A program made the position numbers and the translations under genes. From NCBI RefSeq assembly GCF_036250695.1, contig NZ_CP109427.1, positions 62,001-126,000 on the forward strand: a stretch of 64,000 nt of DNA. The letters are read 5' to 3'. Source of the DNA: Streptomyces sp. NBC_01497 (GTDB lineage Bacteria > Actinomycetota > Actinomycetes > Streptomycetales > Streptomycetaceae). This document shows, piece after piece, positions 1 to 8,969 of this stretch. Each line of letters starts with the position of its first letter. Positions within the stretch are counted from its first letter, which is position 1. The notes under the pieces were generated by a model. The model saw only the letters and a program-made list of their open reading frames with translations, was not told where the DNA came from and did no database searches.

Positions 1-254
1 GCGCAGATGGTCACGGAGACAACGACGGCCGTAAGCACCCGAACCGGTTGGCGTACTTGCTGGCCCAGTCGGCGGTGCTCGGCGCCTGACGTTCGGGCCG
101 CCTCATACTGGCGGGAGGCGACTACCGGGGGCCGCTCCGTGCACCGCCTAGGAGTGGGCTGCGAGGGAGCGCCGCGATATCACCGGTGGGTCGTCGCCGA
201 CGCTCACAGGCTGTCCGCCGCCACGTCGGTGCGCAGCCGCAGGAAGCGCACGGG

Positions 255-524
255 GTGTCGGTGGCGCCCGAGTCCTCCGACCAGCGTTCCATCGGCGAGG
301 AATACGCCGTCGCGTCCCCCGAAAGCACAGAGGCCATCCGCGAGCTGGCCCGAGCTGAAGGCGTCTTCGTCGGCCCCGTCTACACCGGCAAGGGACTCGC
401 CGGAATGCTCGACCACGCCCGCAGCGGACGGATCCCCGGCGACAGCAACGTCGCATTCCTGCACACCGGAGACACCGGCAACCTGTTCGAAATCCCCCAA
501 GTCGTCGGCCCCATCGCCGACTGA
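255..524 (+). pseudogene. C-terminal fragment of a PLP-dependent D-cysteine desulfhydrase / ACC-deaminase family protein
   Basis: The roughly 80 residues before the stop match the C-terminal end of the D-cysteine desulfhydrase/ACC deaminase family. The recognisable stretch is VGPVYTGKGLAGMLDHARSG followed by the FLHTGDTGNLF segment, which in intact enzymes lies near the C-terminus. Intact members are about 330 residues with the PLP lysine in the N-terminal third; nothing upstream in this frame supplies that lysine. I infer a 5'-truncated remnant that begins abruptly near a GTG at 255. It lies just before a second enzyme fragment, consistent with a deletion-scarred segment. Confidence 0.6.
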
Positions 525-649
525 GCCCGCAGTCTGCCAGCCGCGCCCGCCGTCGAGCTTCCGGCGCAGCCCCCGGCCTGGCTAAGCAGTCGCAGGCGAA
601 GACGTACGCACCGGCCTCGGCGCTGGTCTTCGACGTGATCGGCGGTAGG

Positions 650-810
650 TGCTGGCCAACGGCCCGGCGATCGACTTCGGTGTCTACTCCGACCGCGCCC
701 AACTGGGCGATCTTGCCCAGCGCACGCCTGCGGACAGTCACCGGCAACGTCGCAACCCTCGATGATGCGGTTGCGGCGTTCTCCGGCCAAGCGAATGACG
801 ATCAGCCAGA
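650..810 (+). pseudogene. Remnant of the C-terminus of a zinc-type NADP oxidoreductase
   Basis: The stretch reads IDFGVYSDRAQLGDLAQR, then after frame damage NVATLDDAVAAF. This parallels VDFVVVSDRAQLGEIARR and QVASLDDAVAAF at the end of the intact oxidoreductase encoded at 898-1839. DNA similarity is obvious by eye over both blocks, with a small deletion between them. It is therefore a decayed paralogous copy lying directly upstream of the intact gene, left by an old tandem duplication or by recombination between related genes. Confidence 0.6.
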
Positions 811-897
811 TCCGCCCGTAGGGAGCGGAGATACCACCCATATCCCGTCACGTCGTGACGGGGACGAACAAAGACCAGCGTAGAAAGAGGCAGGCAG

Positions 898-1839
898 ATG
901 AAAGCGATCGTGGTCACGGACCCGGCTGCCGGAACCGCAGGGATGACGCTGGCTGAGCGGCCCGATCCGGACGCGGCGCGGCTCGCCAGTCTTGACGGCG
1001 CGAACTACGGTGATGTCGTCGTGGAAGTTCATGCGTCGGGTTTCACCGGGAACGAGCTGGAGTGGCCCTCGACCTGGGTCGATCGCCTCGGCCGGGACCG
1101 GACGCCGTCGATCCCCGGTCACGAGGTGGCCGGAGTGGTCACCTCGCTCAGCTTTGGAACGGCGGGGCTGTCGGTCGGACAGCGTGTGTTCGGCATCACG
1201 GACTGGACCCGCGACGGCACCCTCGCGCAGTACGTCGTCGTCGAGGCGCGCAACCTCGCGCCGCTGCCCGGTGACGTCGACTTCACGGTCGGCGCGAGCG
1301 TCGCGATGACGGGCCTGACCGCCTGGCAGGGGCTGTTCGAGCACGGTCACCTCTCGGCGGGGCAGAGCGTGCTCGTGCACGGCGCCGCAGGCGCGGTCGG
1401 TTCGATGGCGGCGCAGCTCGCACGCGAGGCCGGTGCGTACGTCATCGGCACCGGACGCGCCGCCCATCGCAAGGGCGCACTCGACTTCGGCGCGTACGAG
1501 TTCGTCGACCTCGACAACGACACGCTGGAAGACGTCGGCGGAGTCGACTTCGTGTTCGACGTATTCGGCGGCGACATCGGCGCACGATCGGCCCGGCTGG
1601 TGCGAGCTGGAGGAACCTTCGTGACGGTCACCGGCCCGCCGGAGGCGCGGCCGGCCAACGGCCTGGCGGTCGACTTCGTTGTTGTCTCCGACCGCGCCCA
1701 ACTGGGCGAGATCGCTCGGCGAGTGCAGGACGGACGTTTGCGGACGCATATCGGCCAGGTCGCGAGCCTCGACGATGCTGTCGCTGCCTTCAACCCGACC
1801 CAGAAGATCAACGGAAAGACGATCATCCGCGTCCGGTGA
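898..1839 (+). CDS. NADP-dependent zinc-type (quinone oxidoreductase family) oxidoreductase
   Basis: The 313-residue product has the medium-chain dehydrogenase/reductase layout. A GroES-like domain covers roughly residues 1-125, with PGHEVAGVV near residue 75, and is followed by a Rossmann domain with VLVHGAAGAVGSMAAQLA near residue 160. The structural-zinc cysteine cluster is absent, which places it with quinone-oxidoreductase-like enzymes that use NADPH to reduce quinones or enones in the cytosol. The ATG is preceded by AAAGAGG at a normal distance. It stands alone and a decayed paralogous C-terminus lies just upstream. The substrate cannot be deduced. Confidence 0.88.
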   Translation: MKAIVVTDPAAGTAGMTLAERPDPDAARLASLDGANYGDVVVEVHASGFTGNELEWPSTWVDRLGRDRTPSIPGHEVAGVVTSLSFGTAGLSVGQRVFGITDWTRDGTLAQYVVVEARNLAPLPGDVDFTVGASVAMTGLTAWQGLFEHGHLSAGQSVLVHGAAGAVGSMAAQLAREAGAYVIGTGRAAHRKGALDFGAYEFVDLDNDTLEDVGGVDFVFDVFGGDIGARSARLVRAGGTFVTVTGPPEARPANGLAVDFVVVSDRAQLGEIARRVQDGRLRTHIGQVASLDDAVAAFNPTQKINGKTIIRVR

Positions 1840-2146
1840 AGCAGCGCTCACGCATCTGCACGTGCCTGCGGCCCGAATCGCCAACGGTGCGCACACTGCA
1901 CGCGCGCGGTGCGCAACTCCCGCGCCGGGTGGCAAGCGACGACGAGAGCGCCCCCTCGATGCCAGAGTCGCCAGGTCCCACGGGTCAAGCACCTGAGAAT
2001 GGACAGCGGACAGATCAGCCCTCTGTCCATAATTTCGGCTGGTACAGCGCGGGCGTCCGTCCGGTGGGAGGCAGGGCGAGAAGCGGACGGGCGAGCATCG
2101 GCTCGATCGGAGGCGTCAGCACGCCAGCCTCCTCCCCGGGGCGCGG

Positions 2147-2557
2147 TCAGGACCCGGCGGCGTTGCCGCTGTCCCACTCGTGCGGCGGATCTCCCCGCCA
2201 CTCCACCCACCGCGGATCATCCAACAGACCGGACAGGTCCGCGTCCGGCAGGCCGACCCGTTCGAGGAACACGTCCAGGTCATGGTCCGAGTGCGCGAGT
2301 CCGACGATCTCCCCGCGCACCACGACCCGCCGGCCACCCGTCCCGGACAGCCGGTGCACCACAATCGGAACGCCCGCCATACCCCCAGCCTGCACCTTCC
2401 GGGCCCAGACCTCGCGCGGGGGCCCCGCAGGCGGCAGGTCGAGGGGGAGCGGGAGACGGCCTCTTGCCGCTCGAGCGAGCTGCTGTCTGAAGCCATCTAG
2501 GTTCGACGCGGGAACCGCCTTTCGAACTGCTCGAAAGACGCTGCTCCTCGTCATCAA
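2147..2557 (-). CDS. Hypothetical protein, about 136 aa
   Basis: I do not recognise a named family. The C-terminal two thirds look genuinely coding, with a hydrophobic beta-like core (VPIVVHRLSGTGGRRVVVRG) and an acidic, tryptophan-bearing tail (RWVEWRGDPPHEWD). No signal peptide or membrane helix is visible. The first 20-30 residues are less convincing and no strong ribosome site precedes the ATG at 2557, so the true start may be internal. It lies between the oxidoreductase gene and an IS5-end remnant. Confidence 0.5.
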   Translation of the reverse strand: MMTRSSVFRAVRKAVPASNLDGFRQQLARAARGRLPLPLDLPPAGPPREVWARKVQAGGMAGVPIVVHRLSGTGGRRVVVRGEIVGLAHSDHDLDVFLERVGLPDADLSGLLDDPRWVEWRGDPPHEWDSGNAAGS

Positions 2558-2639
2558 CAGAGCCAGCCGTCGCTCCCACGCTCACGCGACCGGGTACGCG
2601 GCGGCCGGCGGTGAATGGCGCTGGACACCTGGTCACCCG

Positions 2640-2790
2640 TCACTGAAAAAAGGGACTCCATGAACCTTTTTCAACCTGGCTGAGGGCGGATGGTTGAGGT
2701 GTGCGGCGGTGTCGGCACGTGAGAAAGCTCCTGGTAGACGGGTTCACGACCAAGATCGCCTGTCCGACCAGGAGCTCCATGGTCGACCTG
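2640..2790. mobile_element. Remnant end of an IS5-family element with its stem-loop
   Basis: CTTTTTCAACCTG near 2670 matches the left end of the IS5 element at 15.9 kb. At 2726-2776 a stem-loop (AGCTCCTGGT pairing with ACCAGGAGCT) shares 27 identical loop-side bases with the stem-loop just upstream of that element's transposase (16652-16712). No transposase coding lies beside it, so it looks like an internally deleted or solo-end relic of a related element, in the opposite orientation. Confidence 0.5.
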
Positions 2791-2955
2791 GGGCGCACGT
2801 TGTACCTGCCGACGGGGCTGCCCCGCCCGCCGTGGCGGATCTCCAGCCACACCGACCCGCGCTCGGGGATGTAGGCCGCGCCGAGCACGTGGTCGTGCCC
2901 GGCCTGGCGCCGGACGTGGAGCTCCACCAGGGCCCCGGGGCCCGTTGAAGTCCGT

Positions 2956-3141
2956 CTATGCGAGGGTGTGTGCGACGGCCGCGGCGCGGGCGGGGGTGCC
3001 CGCGTAGACGAAGCCGTCCGGTTTGTGGGCGACCATCTCGGTGACCACCTGGGTGAGGTTTTCAGCCGACGCCGGTCCGACTCGCGGCTCACCGGCGATC
3101 TTGAGGGTCAGGTGGCAACCCGCAGCCCAAGAGCTCCACAT
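2956..3141 (-). pseudogene. Unrecognised gene remnant
   Basis: A 61-residue frame ends in a convincing coding stretch (LTQVVTEMVAHKPDGFVYAG, then TPARAAAVAHTLA) and stops. Downstream on the same strand another frame (2.78-2.95 kb) also looks coding but is out of register and runs into the IS5-end relic. I infer a broken gene. The GFVYAG/ARAAAVA pattern slightly resembles the ligand-binding fold of ABC-transporter substrate-binding proteins, but that is weak and I do not assign a function. Confidence 0.3.
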
Positions 3142-3334
3142 CGGCTCCTCCCCTGTACTGCAGCACGGCTGAGGAAGGCAGTCTCCTCGCGGACGCACGT
3201 CCGAACCTCGGCGACGAGCAAGCCGACCGCGCAGCGCATCGACGCCTTCACCACGACCCGGTTGTGCCGCGACAGACCGCTGACGCGGCGAGTCGGACGA
3301 GCCGCACACCCGCGGCCCGGAGGACAGTTAGGGC

Positions 3335-3727
3335 ATGATGCACGTACTGAGCAGCAGGATCCTGCTCCGGCCCACCGATCCCGAACGCTCGCGATCCTTC
3401 TACCGTGAGAAGCTCGGCCTGGAAGTCTTCCGTGAGTTCGGCACCGGACCCGAGCGCGGCACCGTCTACTTCCTCGGGGGAGGCTTCCTCGAGGTCTCGG
3501 GCCGCTCCGACAGCCCGCCGTCCGCCGGCCTCGAGCTCTGGCTGCAGGTAGGGGACGCCCAGGCGGCGTACGAGCAACTCGCCCGCCTGGGTGTCCCGAT
3601 CCAGCGGCCGCCCGCAAAAGAACCCTGGGGGCTGATCGAGATGTGGACCGCCGATCCGGACGGGGTGAACATCTGCGTGGTCGAAGTACCGGAAGACCAC
3701 CCGATGCGCTACCGGCCGGGCATCTGA
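3335..3727 (+). CDS. VOC family (glyoxalase/bleomycin-resistance-like) protein
   Basis: The 130-residue single-module protein has the vicinal-oxygen-chelate pattern: RILLRPTDPERSRSFYREKL at the N-terminus, a central LELWLQVGDAQAAYEQL, and a C-terminal WTADPDGVNICVVEV. The E/D residues near the ends of the beta strands are in the places that ligate metal in VOC enzymes. Such small proteins act in the cytosol as isomerases, lyases, dioxygenases or drug-binding proteins, and the substrate is not predictable. GGAGGA lies about 11 bases before the first ATG; a second ATG follows immediately. No partner gene is visible. Confidence 0.85.
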   Translation: MMHVLSSRILLRPTDPERSRSFYREKLGLEVFREFGTGPERGTVYFLGGGFLEVSGRSDSPPSAGLELWLQVGDAQAAYEQLARLGVPIQRPPAKEPWGLIEMWTADPDGVNICVVEVPEDHPMRYRPGI

Positions 3728-3972
3728 CCTTAACCGTCGGCCGGTGCGCCACACCACCCACCACGGGCGCCACGACATGCATGAGCAGCTCGTCGATCCC
3801 TCATGGACGATCGAGGTGATGACTTCGGTAAGAAGGTGACGTCGGAGCGTCGGCCGCCGCAGGGCTGGCTCCGCCAATGGCGCCGTTGAGGGGTCGGGCC
3901 GGGTCGGCGCAATTCGCCCATGGTTTGAGCTTGTTCCGCTTTGACGGACACCTTTGGTGTGGTGGTCAGGCT

Positions 3973-5322
3973 CAGGGCTTGATCAAGTTCCGGAGTCGTG
4001 TCGGTGGGTCAGGCAGTGACAGGTTGGGGTGCATAGCAGAGCAGGCACGGGGTCCGTGATCATTGGGGTGTCGAAGCTCAACGATCATGAGGTGGCCCGT
4101 GCCTGCCGCTGTATCTTCCCCTATTCCCGCGGTGCTGGTGAAGCTGGGCCCGCTGGACGCGGACCGGGTCGCTGACCTGCGCCCTTACCTGGACCTGGTG
4201 CCCGATCCTCGTGGGCGGCGGGGCCGCTGGTACTCGCTGACCGCTATTCTGCTGGTGTGCGCGTGCGCGGCCGTCTCGGGAGCGAGAAGCGTTGACGAGA
4301 TCGCCGAGTGGGCGCAACGCGCCTCGGACGCACTGCTGGCGGCGGTTGGTGTCCGCCGTCATCCGTTGCGGTGGCGGCGGGCTCCCTCGCGGACCACGAT
4401 CGGGCGGGTACTGGGGACTGTTGACGGTGACGCCCTGGACCGGGCATGGGCGCTTACCTCGCCGGCCGCCATGCCGTTGCCGCGGGGACCGCGTCCGGGC
4501 GGCGCGTGATCGCCGTCGACGCCAAGGCACTGAAGGGCTCCGTCCGTCTCACCGCCACCCGCAGGCACCTGCTCTCCGCGGTCACCCACCACCGCGCGGT
4601 GACCCTTGCCCAGGCGGAGGTCGGCACGAAGACGAACGAGACCGCGTACTTCCGGCCCCTGCTCGAGCCGCTGGACCTGGCCGGAGCCCTCGTCACCTTC
4701 GACGCCCTGCACTCGGTCCGGGCGAACGTCACTTGGCTGGTCGAGACCAAGAAGGCCCACTACGTCGCGGTGATCAAGGCAAAACAGCCGACCGCACACC
4801 GGCAGCTCGCCGCCCTGCCCTGGCGGGACATCGCCGTCCAGCACACCTCCTCCTCCACCGGCCACGGTCGCCGCGAATCCCGCTCGATCAAGACCTGCGG
4901 CATCGCGGACGAGCTCGCCGGGATCGCCTTCCCCCATGGCCGCCTGGCCATCCGGGTCCACCGCCGCCGCAAGCAGACCGGCCGCCGCGAGAGTCGCGAG
5001 ACGGTCTACGCCGTCACCAGCCTCGACGCCCACGAGGCCCGCCCGGTCGAACTCGCCGCCGCGGGCCGCGGCCACTGGACAATCGAAGCCCTGCACCACG
5101 TCAGAGACGTGACCTTCGCCGAGGACGCATCCACCGTCCACAACGGCACCGCACCCCGCGCCATGGCCACCCTCCGCAACCTCGCCATCGGCCTGCTCAA
5201 GACCCTCGGAGCCGACAACATCGCCAAGACCACCCGCGCGATCCGTGACCAACCCGAACGAGCACTCCCATTCCTGGGCATCACCAACAAGACGGGAACC
5301 GAGGGAACTTGATCAAGCCCTG
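3973..5322 (+). mobile_element. ISAs1-family insertion sequence
   Basis: The element is bounded by a perfect 19-bp inverted repeat, CAGGGCTTGATCAAGTTCC at 3973-3991 and its complement at 5304-5322. This gives a 1350-bp element around one transposase gene. I could not find a target duplication in the flanks (GTCAGGCT on the left, GGGGGGTG on the right). The gene it may have cut is the small reverse-strand frame at 5340-5573. Confidence 0.88.
4099..5312 (+). pseudogene. ISAs1-family DDE transposase, frameshifted
   Basis: The N-terminal part (RPYLDLVPDPRGRRGRWYSL onward) is the ISAs1/DUF4338-like start. After about 115 residues the frame changes: DALDRAW continues correctly only one frame over, as GAYLAGRHAVAAGTASGRR. 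The second part carries the DDE residues in VIAVDAKALKGS, VTFDALHSV and HWTIEALHHVRDV. The break lies near 4446-4452 and fits a single-base deletion. No slippery heptamer is present, so programmed frameshifting is unlikely. The GTG at 4099 is the family-like start. As sequenced the transposase should be inactive. Confidence 0.8.
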
Positions 5323-5339
5323 GGGGGTGGCCCGGTGAG

Positions 5340-5573
5340 TCACATCCGGGAATCGCACTGACCGTTTTCAGAGTGCCACTCGTGGACGTCCAGCAGCAGG
5401 CCGTCCAGCGGCCCGCCGACCAGCTCGGCATAGTTCCGATGTGGGACCGGGCCGGGGTGGGGGTCGTCGTACTCCGAGCCGTAAATGCGGCCGTTCAGCA
5501 GCTGCTCATCGCGGTTCCACGCGGGCCTGCCCAGGGCCGCCCGAGCGCCACAACTGTGTGCACTGCCTGGCAC
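5340..5573 (-). CDS. Hypothetical small protein, possibly truncated
   Basis: The 77-residue frame includes NYAELVGGPLDGLLLDVHEW. The same ELVGGPLDG-type motif is common in short proteins of actinophages and integrative elements. The stop lies only 18 bp from the right end of the ISAs1 element, so the natural C-terminus may have been replaced. The N-terminus has no clear ribosome site. It may be a fragment rather than a working gene. Confidence 0.35.
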   Translation of the reverse strand: MPGSAHSCGARAALGRPAWNRDEQLLNGRIYGSEYDDPHPGPVPHRNYAELVGGPLDGLLLDVHEWHSENGQCDSRM

Positions 5574-5691
5574 TGAGGGCCCTTTGCGTCCTGAGGGCGT
5601 CAGTCAGCGATGCCGAGTGGCGCTTCCTGAAGGCCACCGCTGCCGTCGCCGAGGCGTCGCCGCGGAGTCGGTGACGTTGCCGTGTGAGGCG

Positions 5692-6780
5692 CTAGTGTCC
5701 TGAGTCGTTAATTCGTGTGCAGTATGCGGCGAGGGTGTCGAGGATGTCGTCGGCGGTCTTCGTCCAGACGAACGGCTTGGGGTTCTTGTTCCACTCGTTG
5801 ATCCAGTGGCGGATGTCGCGTTCGAGTTCGATGACGCTGCGGTGGGCAGAGCGGCGGAGTTTGCGGCAGGTCAGCTCGGCGAACCAGCGCTCGACGAGGT
5901 TGAGCCATGACGCGGAGGTGGGGGTGAAGTGCAGGTGGAAGCGGGGGTGTCGGAGCAGCCACTTCTTGACCGGTTCGGTCTTGTGGGTGGCGTAGTTGTC
6001 CAGGACCAGGTGGAGTTCGAGGTGCTGGGGGACGGCGGCGTCGATGACCTTCAGGAAGCGGAGGAACTCTTGGTGGCGGTGGCGGCGGTAGTGCTGGGCT
6101 ATGACCGAGCCGGAGGCGATGTCCAGGGCGGCGAACAGGCTGGTCGTGCCGTGCCGGACGTAGTCGTGGGTCATCTTCGCCGGTGTGGCCGGCGCCATCG
6201 GCAGCACGGGCTGGGTGCGGTCCAGGGCTTGTATCTGCGACTTTTCGTCCACCGCCAGGACCAGGGCATTTTCCGGCGGGGCGAGGTAGATGCCGACCAC
6301 GTCGCGGACCTTGGTCACGAACTGTGGGTCGGTCGACAGCTTCCACGTCTCCACGATGTGCGGCTTGAGGCCGAACGCCCGCCAGATCCGCGAGACAGCC
6401 GACTGCGACATCCCCGCCGCCTGGGCCATCGAACGCGTCGACCAGTGGGAGTCGCCCGTCGGTGGCGCCTGGTCGAGTGTCCTGGCGACCAGGGCCTCGA
6501 CCTGCTCGTCCGTAATCTTCCGCGGCGGCCCCGACCGCGGCCGGTCTGCCAGGCCCTCCAGCCGGTCCGCGGCGAACCGGGACCGCCACTTGCGCACCGT
6601 CTCCCTCGACACACCGAGGTCATCCGCGACCCGCGCGTTCGACACACCATCCGCACACGCCAGCACGATCCTCGACCGCAGCACCAGCGCCTGAGGGGCG
6701 GTCTGCTTACGCAACTAGCCCCGCAGAACCCGACGTTCGTGATCGGACACTTCCAGCGGCAACGGCTTCGGACCAGGCAC
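5692..6780 (-). pseudogene. IS630-family transposase with an in-frame amber codon
   Basis: The frame from GTG 6780 reads PGPKPLPLEVSDHERRVLRG, then TAG at 6717-6715, then LRKQTAPQALVLRSR. Homologous transposases have tryptophan at this point, so TGG has become TAG. After the stop the protein is complete: an HTH (VADDLGVSRETVRKWRSRF) and the DDE core in LAVDEKSQIQALD, LVLDNYATHK and SWLNLVERWFAEL. Restart at TTG 6714, directly after the stop, could give a 340-residue product lacking about 22 N-terminal residues. Whether this still transposes is unknown. The stop codon lies in the terminal repeat. Confidence 0.8.
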
Positions 6781-6825
6781 CGCCCCACCCTACAACCGCA
6801 ACCGAACTAACGACTCAGGACACTA
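5693..6825 (-). mobile_element. IS630-family insertion sequence
   Basis: Terminal inverted repeats beginning GTGTCCTGAGTCGTTA (left, from 5695) and their complement (right, to 6823) differ at one position in the first 20. Each end abuts a TA dinucleotide (5693-5694 and 6824-6825), the expected IS630/Tc1 target duplication. The element holds one reverse-strand transposase gene. On its right it joins a GntR-like fragment in mid-gene. Confidence 0.9.
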
Positions 6826-6894
6826 GGACTCCCCGGGCGGGTCACGACCCACGGAAAAGGCAGCTACGTCCAGACCCGCACCGAGCCCAGCTGA
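6826..6894 (+). pseudogene. C-terminal scrap of a GntR-type winged helix
   Basis: Directly at the right IS630 end the plus strand reads GLPGRVTTHGKGSYVQTRTE and stops. The THGKGSYV pattern is the beta-wing of GntR-family regulators (compare SRHGKGSFV). No other GntR sequence is seen on the left side of the IS, so the remainder is lost. The assignment rests on a short motif only. Confidence 0.35.
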
Positions 6895-7173
6895 CCCGCC
6901 GTACCGGGGCCCCGAGCCACTGCGCCTGGACATGAAACCGCCCGGCAAGCCGAGGGACTCGGGCCGAGAAGAGGGTGGTCGCGGAGGGCGGTCGCCTCGC
7001 GGCGAAAGGCTCCGTGGGACTTCAGCCGAACGATCTTCCCCACGGGCAATATGTGGAGCCCGGGGACACTGTCCCCTCCACGGCCACGCTCGCTCCAACA
7101 CCCGCACTGGCCCAGGTGTTCCCCAGCGGCGTGGTCTGCGGCGTCCCGCGTCAGCGGCAGCCCCACACGACCT

Positions 7174-7602
7174 TCACGACGGCGTCGGGCCGCGCAGTTC
7201 GCGAGCGGCCGCCTCGCAGGCACGCGCGAGTGGCTCCCGGGCCATCTCCGGCAGGCCGCCCCGCGCTATGACCTGGCGCAGGTGAGCGAGGGCCTGGACC
7301 CACTCCACCGCGTCCTCCGGCAGCGTGTAGGGCTCGCCACTCAACCGGGCCGCCGGCACCTGCCGGACCCCGCCCGGCTCTGTGCGCACCACCGTCTCGG
7401 TGCGCTCGACGATCTGCGTCACCGGGTCCGGCGAGCGGCCACCCTCGGCAGGCGACAGGCCCGCGCGGGCCTGCGCGGTACGCAGCTCGTACGCGCGCGT
7501 GCGGTGAGCGGCGCTGCAGTACTTCGGGCGGCGCCCGGTCCCCGCGTATGGGACGGACTGACCGCACCAGGCGCATGTACGCTCCACCAGCCGCTCGCGC
7601 AT
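7174..7602 (-). CDS. Hypothetical protein with an N-terminal zinc-ribbon-like CxxC motif
   Basis: The 142-residue protein starts at ATG 7602. Near its N-terminus is CAWCGQ followed about 15 residues later by KYCSAAHRTRAYE, a C-x2-C...C-x3-H arrangement that probably binds zinc. The middle is charged (TQIVERTETVVRTEPGGVRQ) and the C-terminal half is helical (DAVEWVQALAHLRQVIARGG). Proteins of this kind, with a short Cys/His module and a helical tail, are frequent near integrative elements in Streptomyces, but no function is established. An IS3 remnant adjoins its 5' side. Confidence 0.6.
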   Translation of the reverse strand: MRERLVERTCAWCGQSVPYAGTGRRPKYCSAAHRTRAYELRTAQARAGLSPAEGGRSPDPVTQIVERTETVVRTEPGGVRQVPAARLSGEPYTLPEDAVEWVQALAHLRQVIARGGLPEMAREPLARACEAAARELRGPTPS

Positions 7603-7789
7603 AGTGCGCCGCTCCTGCGGCTCATCGCCGCCACTCAGCTGCCCGACACCCACTGGTTTCGTCACAGACGAAACGATAGGGCAAACGAAGTACGGGCAGG
7701 TGGAGGGCGAGTTACGGGGCGTTGCCTTCCCAATCCCACTTGGCCGGATTTTCAGGTGCAGGGTGTGGGGCTCGCCGCTCAACCGCTCC

Positions 7790-8160
7790 CGCTTCACGCC
7801 GTAACGGCGCTGGAGGTCGGCGACACACTGGAAGCGGTTCACCAGCGCGTCTCCCCGGCGAAATACTTCGCCGCCTTCCGCAGGATCTCGCGTTCCTCCT
7901 CGAGCTCGCGAACCTTCTTCCGAAGAGCCGCGTTCTCCGCCTCCAGCAGGGTCGGCGGCTGGGCCGCTTCCTGCGTCCGACGTCCCCTTGGACGGTTTAC
8001 TCCCGCAGCTCGCCCCCAGTTCCGTAGGGTCTCCGCATTGATCCCCAGATCGGCGGCGACCGACCTGATCGTCGCATCGGGCCGCGACTCGTACAGCGCG
8101 ACCCCGTCCGCCTTGAACTGTGGCGGGTAGTTCTTCATGACCACGAGATAAAACCGGTCG
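7790..8160 (-). mobile_element. IS3-family element remnant
   Basis: A complete orfA is followed by only the first 20 or so residues of orfB (VNRFQCVADLQRRYGVKR at 7842-7785). The orfB GTG overlaps the orfA stop as in IS3 elements, after which the sequence becomes unrelated. The rest of orfB, carrying the DDE catalytic core, is gone, so the element cannot move by itself. Its other end interrupts an FAD-oxidase gene. Confidence 0.75.
7839..8138 (-). CDS. IS3-family transposase OrfA
   Basis: The 99-residue protein starts MKNYPPQFKADGVALYESRP. It has an HTH (TIRSVAADLGINAETLRNW) and a C-terminal leucine-zipper-like coiled coil (LEAENAALRKKVRELEEER). This is the DNA-binding subunit normally fused by frameshifting to OrfB. 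OrfB is truncated here, so OrfA alone would at most bind IS ends or act as an inhibitor. Confidence 0.85.
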   Translation of the reverse strand: MKNYPPQFKADGVALYESRPDATIRSVAADLGINAETLRNWGRAAGVNRPRGRRTQEAAQPPTLLEAENAALRKKVRELEEEREILRKAAKYFAGETRW

Positions 8161-8780
8161 CGGTCGAGAGCCTGTCCGAGGCGCTGGGTGACTCGCTGGT
8201 CACCGAAGAAGTCATCTCGCTGCGCCCGACGGGCCGCGGCACGGTGGAGGTACTCAGTACCGCCGGCCGCGAAGAGTACGCGACGGCCGTGATGTGCGCG
8301 AGCCTGGGCATCGCGCGGCTGGCGCGCAACGTGGGGCTTTCGCTGCCCGTGCAGCCGGCGGCCCACATCCGCGCCATACCTTCCGGGTCAAGGGATCGCC
8401 CCCGAAACGGGTCGCCTGCCTGCAGGACAGTAGCGGCGACTTCGGAGAGGTGGGTGTCTACCCGGCTCCCTACCCGGGCAACAGCCGCTATGCGGTGGGC
8501 CTGAGCCAAACGGTCGAGGTGCGGGAGGATGGCAGGTTCGCGGACCCCGGAGAACTGGCGGCACTCGGCGACCGAGCCCGCGCGTACGTCTCCCACGCGT
8601 TGCCGGGTCTCGTCCCCGAGCCCGTCGAGTACCTCAACTGCTGGATGACAAGCCTGCCGTGGAGCGAGGACAGCATGGCGGTCTGGGAAGCCGACAGGAT
8701 CTTCTTCGCCGCCGGGCACAACCTCTTCAAACAGGCACCTCGGCTCGGGCGGGCGTTGGCCGGCGCGCCATGGACGAAGG
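8141..8780 (+). pseudogene. FAD-dependent oxidoreductase (DAO / N-methyltryptophan oxidase-like), truncated and frameshifted
   Basis: The coding sequence starts abruptly at the IS3 end. It reads LGDSLVTEEVISLRPTGRGT and YATAVMCASLGIARLARNVG in one frame. After about 8385 it continues one frame over with FRVKGSPPKRVACLQDSSGD and EPVEYLNCWMTSLPWSEDSM, fading out after FFAAGHNLFKQAPRLGRALA. That order matches the middle and C-terminal parts of DAO-fold amine oxidases such as sarcosine or N-methyltryptophan oxidase. The N-terminal FAD-binding GxGxxG part and the last residues are missing. Confidence 0.65.
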
Positions 8781-8922
8781 GGTCGAAGAGGATCTGCGCC
8801 CCGCAGCGGCGCTGGGCCAGCCTCGCTGAATGCCCTCTCGTCGGCGCCGCCCGCCCCGACGAGAGGGCCGGTACGCCCCCGCCTTTCCGGAGTGCAGGCG
8901 GGATGCCCGCTGTCCGGCGATG

Positions 8923-8954
8923 CCCCAGGCGCCCCGTCCTGCGGGCGCCTGGGG
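8923..8954 (-). terminator. Hairpin terminator
   Basis: A perfect 12-bp stem (CCCCAGGCGCCC paired with GGGCGCCTGGGG) with an 8-nt loop starts 16 bp after the stop of the DJ-1/PfpI gene on the minus strand. No U-tract follows, as is usual in Streptomyces. Confidence 0.7.
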
Positions 8955-8969
8955 CGCGTCACGGCCGGG

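Noticed and set aside
4430..4500. Programmed frameshift in the ISAs1 transposase
   Set aside because: No A/T-rich slippery heptamer or downstream pseudoknot; the break fits a simple one-base loss.
3961..5335. Target duplication GGTGG for the ISAs1 element
   Set aside because: GGTGG-like strings occur near both ends but are not at equal distance from the inverted repeats, so they are not a duplication.
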